Assembly: GCA_022695795.1 (NCBI GenBank)
Contig: MU404055.1
Span: 558,001-622,000, forward strand
Direction: 5' to 3'
DNA: 64,000 bases
Source: Biscogniauxia marginata
Taxonomy: Eukaryota; Ascomycota; Sordariomycetes; Xylariales; Xylariaceae
The translations under genes and the position numbers were made by a program. Below the pieces are notes generated by a model. That model searched no databases. It saw only the letters and a list, made by a program, of their open reading frames with translations, and was not told the DNA's origin. Shown here piece by piece: positions 1 through 11,221 of the stretch; positions within the stretch are counted from its first letter, which is position 1, and each line of letters starts with the position of its first letter.

Positions 1-2380
1 ATCTATATGTGCAAGAAGTGTGCTGCCTATCAAATCTTGGGGAGGGGGATACTACTTGGACCCTGGAGTAGACCAGAGTTCCCCGTACCTACTTTATATA
101 AGCTCCTGATCGAGGCCAGTAGTAATATGTAATTAAAAGGAGGCGCCGGGTTGTCTAGCAGTAGCTAGCTATATAACCCTTACTGATAGATGGGCCTAGG
201 ATCCAGACGATCGGCAACGTGGTGTGCAATCCAACCTCGCTGCAGCGAGCCTTTCGGTAGGTCATCCCAGGCTTTTCCCACCCTCCCTACCGGGATACGC
301 AGCACTTCCAAGGCTCCCCATGCACGTGTACAGTAGCACAGTAGACCTAATTCGTGTACTCTACTCTCTTCTGTTGGGAAATCGTGGGTTGAGGGGCTAC
401 CTAGTGAACGACCGACCCGTCGATGTTCAATGTAACCGGAAGCAAATCGCTACTCCGTGCGTCAAGTAGTGAGTGAAGCAAGTGGCACCTTGCGTGGCAT
501 GTCCCTTGTTTCGTACGTAGTAACGTCTCGGCGTAATTCCTACGACCTGCATATAATAATATAATAATATGAATCCTTACACCAACTGCATATGTAGCGA
601 ACCCCCTTAGCTATCATGGGGGCTGGGGGTTTCTTGCGTCCAGAGTCATGGAGACATGGATGGAAGTGTAGATGGTGGGTGGACGAGCAGGTCTAATCCC
701 TTCAGATATCTTAATCAATGGATCAGTGGCACCCCCGCATTTCCCCATCTCCAGGATTACCAAGCTATTTAACGTTGACCCTTGGCGAAGCTCTGGAATC
801 TGAGCTGTCTAGGGGGTTAATAATTGCATCATAGGTAGGTAACTGATAGTGCGATAAGATGCTTAATGCGGGGTTGGCCTAACAGATATATACTTTACGT
901 GGGGCACACCAATTAGCACCCCTAACATCCCGTTCTGCTTATACACTACACTACAGCACAAGCCTTGGCTACCAACCTATCTTGAATGCTGATGACCCAT
1001 CACCAAGAAAACGGGCTCACCACTTACAAACAGTATAACTAGTTTTCTTGTCCCGACTGGAAGGAACACAAGAAACTTACGCTGTCATCAGCCGTGTCAG
1101 CTGTCTACCTCACCGTCCCTTTTCGGTATGACCAAGATTTGGCGTTGATACCAAGCCCGCTAACCTGGCAGCCCGGGTGTGATGAATGGCCTTTTACATT
1201 GCCCTCTCGACTCTTTCCCCGCCTTCACCCCCCAAAGAAGAAGAACCAGCCAAGGCTTGGGTTTTTACTGAAGAGCACATAGCGTCATTCTGCCAAGCCA
1301 TCCCCAGAGTGTGGGGAAGTCGAGACAGCGATATGCAGAGCCTTGAGTCCATATGTATCTACCTAGGTACTAGGTACTCGGTAGTTGCATAGCTCGAAGT
1401 CAGTTGCTGCAGGTGTGTAGCCGCTCAAAAACAGCGAATTGTGGTCGGGTAGGTAATCAAACCTACCTGTGTACTGGGTCGTCGGGCCAAGGGGTTCTCG
1501 CATCCTCCGCTTACGAAATGTTCCATCGCGGTTCTTTGGTCACACCCACTTAGGTAGCTTACTATATCCGACCAAGATGATTACCTGTCAGATATTACTA
1601 GAACTCCTGAGGAAATACAAAACCCACAGCGTCATTATCTGGGATGGTGGATATGAATTGACTTGTACCTATACAACACTATTATTAAAGAACGCTTCCA
1701 ATTTCCGGCCCACGATATTTATATATATGAAGTAGTAAGTAATGAGGTCAGTACCTAGGTAGGTTAGGTGGACAGGTAGCAAATTCCCGAGCCCATCCCG
1801 CAATGATACCTGGATCCGGTCTCGCGGCTCTTTAGTTACGCCATACACGTAATGCCGAGCCTACCTTATGTACCTAAGGATGTAGACATGAACTACCTTG
1901 GGCAACTTGGTAGTCTAGATCCTTTCTTCCGATTCTAGGTCCCATGCCTAGTACTTTCTTATCATGTTGGCACGTGAGGAAGCTAAACTGACAGGTAGGA
2001 TTGCAGGAAAGGCTCGCCTGATGCCCGCATAGAACTGCTCGCGCAGATTTCCTAGTCTTGTCTAGCCTACCCCACCTATCATCTCTATATACTCTACTAA
2101 ATACATGTATGTACTATAGGGGAGGTACTTTGCCGCTTACTTGCACAACACGCTACTTGATGTAACTTAAATGCGCATACTGTTAGGCAAAACCCCCGAC
2201 AAGCTGAAACTATCAATGTCTTTTGATCTTTGAGCAACCAGCAAAGGGTTTAGGGATATCATTTCCTTGAATTATATCTCTTACAAAACCTGCCTAGGCA
2301 CCTCGTTACCCCATTAAACCACGTCCCTAAACTGATTTCTACGTCCTAGGTTGATCCGTCTAGAGAGCCCGGCATCTTCA
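1..2380. other. Gene-poor stretch at window start
   Basis: No coding region could be recognised: open frames are short and resemble no family I know. The stretch has several copies of a short palindromic motif, TACCTAGGTA (exact at 1360-1369 and 1752-1761), and many partial TAGGTA copies. Its right end is the 3' flank of RFC5. A degenerate gene cannot be excluded. Confidence 0.5.
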
Positions 2381-3571
2381 CTACATATCCATGCTTAACA
2401 AGTACATCTCAAATATTCTCATGAACTTGGCCACGAATGCTTCGAGGTGGAAGATAACCTTGGTGCCCGTTCTTATTCTGTGCTCATAGAACGCGGACCA
2501 CTTGATGACTTCCCACTTCAAGTCGTCGTCGATCAGGGGGATGAGCTTGAAGGTAAGGGTCTTGAGAATCGTCGTCGGGGGTATGCAGTGGGTGAGCAGG
2601 TCGTAGAGTTTCGATCGGACCTGGAGGATCCGGGCTGGAGTGTGCTCCTCCATGATCTCTTTGGCGATCTGGGAGATCAATGCCTCCCAGTCCGGCGGTG
2701 GGATCGGTGTGCTGTCTGTTACCTTTTCACTGGGAAAGGTTAGTGGGTGTCCTGCGCGCCAGGCCGGACTACCAGGTCTGGGACTTACTTCTGTGCGTGG
2801 ACCGCCTCATACATCAATAAAGCTCTCCGGAGATTCCGGCCACTCTCCTCGGCGATCCTCTTGTGTAGTCCTTTGACAACTGGCCATCCTTCTCGCTTTG
2901 CTGAATCGGCTAATACGTCGGATATCTCCTCTACCGACGGAGCCGCGACCCGGACGAGAAGTGTTCGACTTCGAATAGGGGCGATTATATTGGCCGTGCT
3001 ATTCGCTAACAGTATCAGCCGTAGGTTTGGGCTGTACTTCTCCATCGTCCTTCTCAGCGCGGCCTGCGCGTCTCGGGTGAGGTGGTCGGCTTCATTGATG
3101 ACAACGACTTTGAACTTTTGTTTTGCAGACTGGTCGACTTGTTGAGTCTGCGCAACCTCTTTTAGGAGATCTTGGATAACCACCCGGTCATAGTTCCCAA
3201 CATCGGACGGCGTGATCTCGAGATGATAGACCGAGGCGACAATGTTGAATTCCAACTTGCGGTTGCTGCTCGTCTGGAAGACTCGAGCATCGATCTTGAT
3301 CTTTTCCACGCCGGGACCGTATAGCTCTTTCAGAGTTGCTACAATTCGCGTTTTCTTGCCTGCGCCGGAGGGTCCGTAGACGAGTAGATGTGGAAAGTCG
3401 CCGCTTTGAGCCTAGGTGACAGGCAGATATGTCAGCCGAATTGAATAAGATGTGGCGGTCCACTGGAGGTTTGGCATTACATACTAGAGATCGAAGTCTC
3501 TCAGATAATGTTGGATGGTAGGTTAGAGCGTCAAGGGACCGTGGCCTGTGTTTGTCAACTATTAAGGCCAT
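2381..3571 (-). CDS. RFC5: Replication factor C small subunit 5 (yeast Rfc5 / human RFC3)
   Basis: This is a subunit of the pentameric clamp loader that uses ATP to place PCNA on primer-template junctions in the nucleus. The spliced model is 3571-3485, 3411-2789 and 2729-2381 (352 aa), with introns of 73 and 59 nt. Both introns are in phase and have good donors (GTATGT, GTAAGT) and acceptors. The AAA+ module shows a P-loop GPSGAGKKT at about residues 42-50, a Walker B variant VVINEADHL, an arginine-finger region LRRTMEKYSPNLRLI and sensor-1 LLANSTANII. The C-terminal collar domain begins near PPPDWEALI. The variant GAGKKT and NEAD boxes are typical of this subunit, not of Rfc2-4. The length matches the family. 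The promoter, on the higher-coordinate side, holds TCGCGT and ACGCGT boxes shared with RFC1. Confidence 0.96.
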
Positions 3572-4447
3572 CTTGGTTACTCGGAACTGTATTGGTTTGG
3601 CGAGGGTTGATTCTGTAGGGTTGCTGCTGCAATGAATCTGAAGTACAGTTCAAGAGCTAAGGCGTAGAGCTGCCTTGTCGCAACGTCGCGTTAATTGATT
3701 TCCAGACGCGTCGATGGGTCTGCAAGGATTCACCGCCTGCAGTTTTAGGCGAGGCTAAACGAAGCTAAAAGAGTTGCCGATTGTGGACTGTGCACTCCGG
3801 ATCTCCAACGTTCAAGGTTGTGCCCCCTCATTACTTATCTCATACGGAACAAATCGGGCGAGCCCCGAATCTTTGCCCCGCACCCTGATCTCAGACCCAG
3901 AAGAAAAAAAAGGGTATTTCTCGTGACCTTGATGCTGATACCATACTCGTGTCAACAAATTGCCTAGTAGCTGCTTTGTTGCAAGATAAATGTGAAGTCC
4001 ATCCATTTTCTTAATTGAGTTACAAGTCGCGATACCGCAGGTCCCAGTGAGTTGGTTCACTCCTTACTTTAACATTGCAATACCTACCAAACGTAGCCAC
4101 GATGCTACTTTACTTCTATTGGGACGTGGGGGGTGGGCTGCCTCCCAATGTGTAACACACACACGCAAGCATAAGCAAACTAACAAGGGACAAGGGACAA
4201 TCTGGCAATGCAGCATCGGATGCTCCCCCCAAGTTGGATTCCAAACGACATCGTTCCTACCTCGAGTCCTTTCTAGATTAAGTATATATACCTAAGTAGG
4301 TAGTTAGTTAGGGGGCTATCTAAATTGGCAGGGTTTTTCCCTTTCTTTACCTGTATCAGGTTTATCAGGTGTGTGCATGAAATCTCAATGGCGTAATTGC
4401 CGGGTGATCCGTACCTAAGAATGGTAAAAGAAAACGTGACAGTGTCC
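3572..4447. other. Intergenic, RFC5 promoter side
   Basis: The first 150 bp is the RFC5 promoter. The rest has no convincing gene; short open frames at 3812-4060 and 4047-4295 overlap on opposite strands and match nothing. A partial TACCTA/TAGGTAG cluster is at 4288-4306. Confidence 0.5.
3686..3711. promoter_or_regulatory. MCB-like boxes upstream of RFC5
   Basis: TCGCGT is at 3686-3691 and a perfect ACGCGT at 3706-3711, 115-140 bp upstream of the RFC5 start codon. ACGCGT is the known MBF/DSC1 site that drives G1/S transcription of replication genes in yeasts. The same TCGCGT hexamer occurs upstream of RFC1 and DAD3. Functional assignment is inference. Confidence 0.5.
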
Positions 4448-4727
4448 TTCCCTTTGGTGTAGCGCCAAAGTGCCACCTTACAAGTCCTTAAGTGCCACTA
4501 CGTAAACTCTTTTAAGATGTTAATTTATTAACTTAGGCCTTTCTTAATAGTTACATTTAAAATATCTTATTATTATAGTTTGTTATTATTTATATTAAAT
4601 ATATTACACTTTTATATAAATATAGTTATTAATTAAACTTGAAAGTTAACAAGGTGGTGTTTTATAGTAAGGTAAGTTGTGGCACTTTAAGATTTTTGGG
4701 GTGGCACTTTAACGTTACACTTCCCTT
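4448..4727. mobile_element. Probable hAT-like miniature inverted-repeat element
   Basis: The direct repeats TTCCCTT at 4448-4454 and 4721-4727 bracket a 266-bp AT-rich segment (4455-4720). Its ends are inverted: GTGTAGCGCCAAAGTGCCAC at the left corresponds to GTGTAACGTTAAAGTGCCAC on the complement of the right. The mismatches are transitions. A second subterminal copy of the TTAAGTGCCAC motif lies inside each end. There is no coding capacity. A direct repeat of 7-8 bp plus repeated subterminal motifs fits a non-autonomous hAT element, but the class is inference. The transition mismatches could be ordinary decay or repeat-induced point mutation. Confidence 0.6.
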
Positions 4728-5126
4728 CGTTGCCACTTCCATTAAGAACCAACATTTTGACCCGACCTCATCGTAACCCCACTTTAAGCATGGGGATCAT
4801 TGGGCTCATTGGGCTCACCGACGACTATAGCGATACCTTCCATTCTTCTACCTATCCTTTTCTTTACCGTGTCCCTTCTCAGCTGAACCAAAACAGACAC
4901 CCCTCAGCTGGCCCCTTTTCTATTTTGCCAAGGAAAAGAACACGGGGCGCTCTCCATCTTCTCCCCTTCTTTTTTCCCTTTTAATACCGAGTCTTAGTCT
5001 CGTTATTTTTCATTTTTTATTTTCAGCTTTGGTTGATAGACCCTCGTGAAGTTCAACTTGTAAACAAAACGCACCAACTGCCCCGCATTCTCTTCCATTA
5101 CACTTCAGCCAACCCAACCCGCCAAA
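4728..5126 (+). promoter_or_regulatory. Promoter and 5' leader of aminotransferase
   Basis: This is a pyrimidine-rich stretch (runs of T and C at 4960-5030) typical of fungal core promoters and leaders. It ends in the context CAAA before the ATG at 5127. No specific operator was recognised. Confidence 0.4.
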
Positions 5127-7266
5127 ATGTTCGGCAGTCGCAAGTTTTCTATGTAAGCATCCCATTACCTATTTTGATTTCTCACGACCATCTTCATCTC
5201 TGCACACAGATGCCATCCATTGAACTCTTCCCCTTGCTTTCGGCCCCCATGAAAAAAAAAAAAAGCCAAATAACCCCCCCCCCCCCCCAAAAAACCAAAA
5301 AAACATACGACTTGTGCCCAACCCCCCAGGACCATCAATTGACACTGACCCCCGCATAGGAACAAACACACGGGTGTGCCCCGAAGAAGATTTAGCATCG
5401 GCGACCCAAGTGCCAACGGTAAAGTTCTAGATTCCTCCATATTCCTCTCCTCCCGCCTCGTCTGTAATCTCGTCACGTCGTACCGCCAAGACCAGTCCAA
5501 ATGTGGCTTGCCGCCGTTTCTGAGGGAAAATACCTACAAAACACTGCTACACACTGCGCCGGACGGGTCTTGGCGCATGGCCCACAAGGCTGTCTGGCAT
5601 GTTGATCATGGTTCACAGACGTTTAGCTTGGCACTTCTACTGGTGTACATACCTTGACTGACATCCCGTCTTGGCAGAGACGAGCTCTAAGATCCATCGT
5701 CAGTTCCGTGCTGCCAACCCGGGCCATCTTCCCCATGCCGGCTTGGATGCTAGCCGTGCTTCCACCGGTGTTGTCTGGTGTACTGAGCGAGCTGCCGAGT
5801 TCGGCTTCCTCGATGAGCCCGACAAGTGGGCAAACCTAGGCCAAGGTGCTCCTGAGGTTGAGGACGACATCGAGGGCTCTTTCCACCGCCCCACCACCAT
5901 CGATGTCTCTGTTGCCCTCAGAGAGTATGGCCCTACCGCTGGTATCAAACCCCTCCGCGCCGCCGTTGCGCGCATGTACAATGAGATGCATCGGAAGGGC
6001 AAGGATAGCCAATATTCTTGGGAGAACGTTGCCATCGTCCCTGGTGGACGAGCTGGCCTGATCCGTATTGCTGCCGTGCTTAACAATGCATATGTCGGCT
6101 TCTTCATTCCAGATTACACGGCCTACAATGAAATGCTGTCGCTCTTCAAGAACGTAAGTCGATGCAAAGGAATTGGTCATCATGAACCGCGCTTATCAAG
6201 AGTAGTTTGCCGCCATCCCCACGCCTCTGTCTGAGGAGGACGGCTACCATATCCACCCCGATGTGATCGCTCAGGAGATTGCACGAGGTACTTCGGTTAT
6301 CTTGACCTCTAACCCGCGCAACCCTACTGGCCGTGTCGTAGCCAACCCCGAGTTGGCTGAAATCCAGGACATTTGCCGTGGACGTGCGACACTCGTCAGC
6401 GACGAATTCTACTCTGGCTACAATTATACTAGCGATTGTGACGGCACGACTATCTCAGCTGCTGACAACGTCGAAGATGTAGACGAGGATGACGTGCTCA
6501 TCATTGACGGCCTTACTAAGCGATTCCGCCTTCCTGGCTGGCGGATCGCCTGGATTTTGGGGCCCAAGGAGTTCATCAAAGCGTAAGCATCCCAGTTTAC
6601 ATTTTTCTACTTAATCTCTTGTAGAGGGCCATTGCTTATAATATTTTAAACAGCATCGGTTCTTGTGGCTCGTACCTCGACGGCGGTGCCAATGCTCCCT
6701 TCCAAGAGGCCGCCATTCCTATGCTAGAGCCTTCCCTCGTGCGAACCGAGATGGTCGCCCTTCAGAGACACTTTCGCGATAAGCGAGACTATGTCGTCAA
6801 GCGCCTGCGAGATATGGGCTTCGTCATCAAGTATGTGCCGGACAGCACGTTCTACATTTGGCTCAACCTCGAGGGTCTCCCTGGTCCCATCTCGGACGGC
6901 CTGAACTTCTTCCAGGCCTGTCTTGAAGAGAAGGTCATCGTCGTGCCTGGTATCTTCTTCGACCTTAACCCCTCTCGTCGTCGTGACCTGTTTGACAGTC
7001 CCTGCCACCACTGTAAGTCCTACAGCCTCATGATTCCCCTAACGAACCGACAGCGGTTACCAGGTGTTTCCATCTGTGTTTATAATGCTAACCTGTGTCC
7101 TACGTTGTAGTCGTCCGTTTCTCCTACGGCCCCCGAATGGATGAGCTGAAGATGGGATGTGACGGCATCGAGAGAGTGGTCAACAAGTACGTTAAAGGAT
7201 TGAAACACCAATGAATAACGCGCACGTGCTAATGCTTTTGACAGGTTCAAGAAGTTCAACTCCTAA
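5127..7266 (+). CDS. PLP-dependent class I/II aminotransferase
   Basis: This is a fold-type I pyridoxal-phosphate enzyme, probably a cytosolic amino-acid aminotransferase; the substrate cannot be told from sequence. My model has seven exons: 5127-5152, 5360-5418, 5678-6153, 6206-6582, 6654-7012, 7111-7186 and 7245-7266 (464 aa). All junctions are in phase. Visible motifs are SNPRNPTG (about 222-229, cofactor and substrate site), SDEFYSGY (about 252-259, the Asp that pairs with the pyridine nitrogen), the Schiff-base lysine in DGLTKRF (about 292) and PGWR (about 300, phosphate-binding Arg). The first two exons (26 and 59 nt) are small and lie between introns of 207 and 259 nt. The first intron has an A13 run and a C15 run, so an assembly length error there is possible. 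The N-terminal exons are less certain than the rest. Confidence 0.88.
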
Positions 7267-8196
7267 AGGGCCTTGCGTGCTATGAACTACGAGAGGAGGG
7301 TGAGAGGGACTAAAATTCCGTCTAGGTGTACTGTGGACTCTGATGTTGATTTCATAGCGTATATGGATAGACAGGGTTGATGATATACGGCTGGAGAGCA
7401 AAGATTTCTTCTTCGGCCAGGCTAGCCTATCTATAGAGACTAACCTTTTAGGTTGTCTGTAGATGGATACGATAAACTAGGGCATATAGAGAGCACGGAC
7501 AAAATAAAGATTCCTCGTCGTTTTTACGATTTTACTAGGTATCCGATACTTCGTGATATGACGCATGTCTACCAACTGGCTTCTTATGTTAGGTATTTGA
7601 CATAGCAAAATGCTAAATCTGTTGGTCTCCCTGACCTGGAACCGTTTATTAAGGCATCTATAGAAAGGAAGGGGGGAATAGGCCTGGCGTGCTCAATACA
7701 CTTATACATCAGAGGGGTCAGAACTATTTCTTATCCCAGAACAATATGGAAGCTTCATAGACATTGGATGGGAACATCCTTAGCCAACGGAGTCAATTCT
7801 TCAAGACATTCAAGAATCCTTTCGAAAGCACATGGAACATGGAACATTCTAACATCACGTGTTCACAGCAAGCGGCGAGCAGATATAAAAATCAGAGATG
7901 GTATCGCATTTCCCCTATTCCCATCGTACAATTATGTATGTGCATAACAATCTGAGTCGCCGGAAAAGAGTTCCCGACCAGCCACACCCAACCTGAAACC
8001 GAGACAAAGCTAAACTGGAAACACAACTCTCCCAATAACCGTTATCAAATTAGAAAACTGGGAAAGGGTAGTAGGGATGGGTCGTCATGCAGCTCAAGTA
8101 ACTGAAAAAAGAAACTGACGTAAGCAACGAAACTAGCTCGACTCATATATCAACTGCCTTGCCTTCCCTGTATATCATCCATGGCTCGTGATTCAT
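7267..8196. other. Convergent 3' region
   Basis: This holds the 3' flanks of the aminotransferase (+) and Yra1/Mlo3 (-) genes. No gene, RNA or repeat was recognised. Confidence 0.5.
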
Positions 8197-9956
8197 TTAC
8201 TGCAGGTCAGGTTAGCTTAAGAATCATGGCAAACCAGGTAGGGGGGAGCCATACTTGAATCTCATCCTCCATTTGGGCGTCATCGTTGGTTGCAGCAGGC
8301 GCTCCACCATTGGTGTTCTCATTCTGATTAGCTGCCTCGAAGTAATCGGCCATATCAGAATCCAACTCCTCAGCAGTCTTCTTGGCAGGACGGCCAGTGT
8401 GGGTACGTCGCTTGCGTCCACGGGCGCCGGAGCCGGTAGATTTACCAGCACCCTCCTTCTTCTTATCATTTGCAGCGGACTTGGGTTGAGCCTTCGGCTG
8501 GCTAATACGCTCGGTGAGCGATTTCGGAGGAGGAATGATTGCGGCAGCTTTGGCCGCGCTGACTACAATCTCGATCTAGGTTGCATGAGCAGAGGTCCTA
8601 AAACAATAGAAAGCACTCTTACCTTGATAGGTCTACTGTCGACAAGAAGACCGTTGAGGGCATTGAAAGCCTTGCTTGCGCCATCAGGCTTGTGGAAAGT
8701 GACAGTGGCAATACCACGGCTGACGCTGTTTGGGCCGTAGGAAAGCTCCACGCGCTTGATTGGTCCAACTGAGGTGGTGAAGTACTCCTACGGATGGCAT
8801 GCATGTTAGTCTCATGAAATCCAGTCCATGTATGCGCAAGACGGTAATCCAGAATCGATCTTAAAGGTTCGGCGAGTAGACAATCCAATCCATAGGCGCA
8901 TCAACGACAACGAGCAGGCAGTGAGCGTTAGTAGGATGGCTAGCATCGGACCCCATGGTGGAGTACAAGCCACACCGGTATCTTTGTCCAAGTCGATTCC
9001 CAAGTAGAAAGGATATCCGACGTTGCTCCAGCATGCAAACGACAAAGTCCAAACCCACCAATCGCAGACTCGCTAGGGTCCTGACAGGCGATAGTCCTAT
9101 AGAGTTGGGCACCCGCAACCCCGCTCACCCAACGCTGCCAATCCGTCGAGGACAAGACAAAAGCATATACTTAGCTCAGCGGATAAACCCTCGCCACCAG
9201 TAGCCATCCGAAAAGCGATTAGACCGGTCCTCTGGAAGGAAGTCTCTTGCATTACTGTTGCTCACTGCTATGCTCGCTGTTGTATGATCCCACAAGAAAT
9301 TAATAAGATCTCATTCGGAGAGAAGACCAAGAGGGTCAGCCAGCGAGGCTCGCTTGTCACTTCATGCCCGTCTGATGCCTACGCATTGTAGCCTACGATG
9401 GAGGTTTGCCAAGCCATCCAGAGGACTAACAATATTGGTGCGTGGCGAAGACTTGCTCGACTTCCGACAATGCAAGGCATGCTTGTGCAGTCAAGGAAGG
9501 AGACTGGTCATGTGGACAGCGCCACAGCCAAGGGAAACCCTTGTTGGCAATGGTAATCATCTCGATCGTCTAGGATATACGCGTACGTTTCAAGGAAGAT
9601 GTCGACGAAATTCCACAGGCGAAAGCCCTAGGAAACATACCTTTATCTGGCTTTCGTTCACATCCTTGGGCTGAAGCGGTGTTAGTAAAGGGATGCATTC
9701 AGTCCAACCGGAAGGTATGTTAACTTACGAGGTTGCTAACGACAACCTTGCTCTCTCCATTACCTCCGGCAGCCTTGGCGGGAGTTTGCTTGCTGGTTGT
9801 AGCGCGGTTCTGCCTCGAGGTCTTCTGAACACCACCGACGGGGGCAGTGGTAGCGGGTCGCCCAGCAGGTCGCCGCTGAGACCGGCGACGGCCGCCTACA
9901 GCACGGCGCTGGCTGGAGATGATCTCGTCGAGAGGCTGATCGAGTTTTCCAGACAT
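8197..9956 (-). CDS. mRNA export adaptor Yra1/Mlo3 (REF/Aly family)
   Basis: This RNA-binding TREX component couples the helicase Sub2/UAP56 and the Mex67 receptor to nascent mRNA in the nucleus. My model is 9956-9729, 9670-9641, 8787-8623, 8575-8255 and a final piece 8199-8197 holding only the stop codon (248 aa). All introns are phase 0. The N-terminal motif LDQPLDEIISSQ and the C-terminal LDSDMADYFE are the paired UAP56-binding motifs of the family. A single RRM lies between them, with RNP2-like KVVVSNL and RNP1-like RGIATVTF, flanked by Arg/Gly/Lys-rich linkers. The third intron in gene order after two short exons (9640-8788) is 853 nt, far longer than any other here. It splits the RRM before EYFTTSVG, matching the location of the long intron of yeast YRA1. 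Retention of the last intron would add 15 hydrophobic residues. Confidence 0.92.
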
Positions 9957-11044
9957 GGTTGATGAAGATGTGATGTTGTGACCCGGTTTAGATGGAGGAG
10001 AAATGATGGCGATGCAGGCTTAGTAGTCTAGGCTGCAGATAGAGTACTGGGCGCGGTGAGTGCGGTACAACTTGGAGAGGGTCGTAACGCGGCTCGAAGG
10101 CGCTGAAATGATGTTATGATGGCAGACGATTAGTGGCAATGTGCGCGAGGGATGAGTTGAACCAGGCCGTGATTGTTTGCTCTGACGGCAAGAAATGAAC
10201 GTCGGAGGCCTGACGCTTGACTCGTGGCTCGGGAGCGGAATCAGGGCGCGAAAATGGCGATCGAAGTTGGATGTCGCCAATAAAAGATGAAATGGGGAGA
10301 ATTTCAGGTTACTCTCTTCCTGCGTGATGTCGCAGGGTATAAAATGATGTAGAAAGCGGTGGATGTGCCTCGTAGTTGGGTGTTGGGTGAGGATTTGTTG
10401 ATGAAAGTGGTAAGTAGGAGAATGTGAATGGCAGGAGGAGAGAGGATGTTTTTGAGTTGCGCGCGACGGACAACAGGCGAAAAAAAGCACTTGGCAACAA
10501 TAGACTTGGGATGGTGAATGTGGGGGCCAGGCAGCCAGGTATACCAACACTAGTCCCAACCCGGACAAGGAAGGCACCTATTCAGCCACTGTCCACTACA
10601 ATACATAAATACGGAAATAAGACCTTCAATACAAGCATATCAATTTATATGGAAGATCACCAACAATACGGATTACACGTAGGTATTCACGACCACGACA
10701 ATAGAAAACATGTTAGGTGCTATGCTCATACTAAACTGATCATAGGTAAGCCCATAGTCCGCTTAACCGAAGCTCAGCTTTGTGTGTGGATTGTATAACG
10801 TAGCGCATAGTCTACCTAGTTGTAGTTCAACCGGTATAGATGGCAGCAGGCCTCGCCTCCGGCAACTTTCAGCCAACTGATAACGAGCGATTCTTGCCCT
10901 GCATATTCAGTTCATCCCGGCCGGTTTTCAAGTACTGAGACATTGTAGGTCGGTAAAACAGGCTGAGCTTGTTTTACCCCCGTATGCAACCCAAATTTAC
11001 CAATGCCTTGGTATCTTGTCTCTCGTCCCTTTCCACCTCGGTGC
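9957..11044. other. Intergenic: Yra1/Mlo3 promoter and OST4 3' flank
   Basis: The part next to 9957 is the promoter and leader of Yra1/Mlo3. A 185-codon open frame on the minus strand (10020-10577) is Ser/His/Pro-rich without domain features. It looks like chance read-through of pyrimidine-rich leader DNA. Nothing else was recognised. Confidence 0.45.
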
Positions 11045-11221
11045 TCATGATTGCTTCGTCCCGGCTACTGTCTGTCGCGCTGGAGTTGCCTTTGCGGAAT
11101 TCTTTGCGGGTGCGCTGTCCTCTTGGGAGTTGACCTCAAAGAAATGATATAGCACAATCAGCACCATAGCTGCCGATCCAAGGAAGATGGCAAGCCGGTA
11201 CAGATCATCGTCGGAGATCAT
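11045..11221 (-). CDS. OST4: Oligosaccharyltransferase subunit Ost4
   Basis: This is a 58-residue single-exon frame starting MISDDDLYRLAIFLGSAAMV and continuing through a hydrophobic helix ending LIVLYHFFEV. The N-terminus closely matches yeast Ost4 (36 aa, also beginning MISD and forming one transmembrane helix). Ost4 is a mini-subunit that holds Stt3 and Ost3/Ost6 together in the ER N-glycosylation complex. This protein has about 25 extra residues after the helix, polar and Ala/Lys/Thr-rich. It is divergent from TMA46 with about 525 bp between starts. It is easily missed because it is below 60 codons. Confidence 0.88.
   Translation of the reverse strand: MISDDDLYRLAIFLGSAAMVLIVLYHFFEVNSQEDSAPAKNSAKATPARQTVAGTKQS

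Noticed and set aside
10020..10577. 185-codon open frame on the minus strand upstream of Yra1/Mlo3
   Set aside because: Ser/His/Pro/Cys-rich without domain features, lies in a pyrimidine-rich leader region, no family resemblance.
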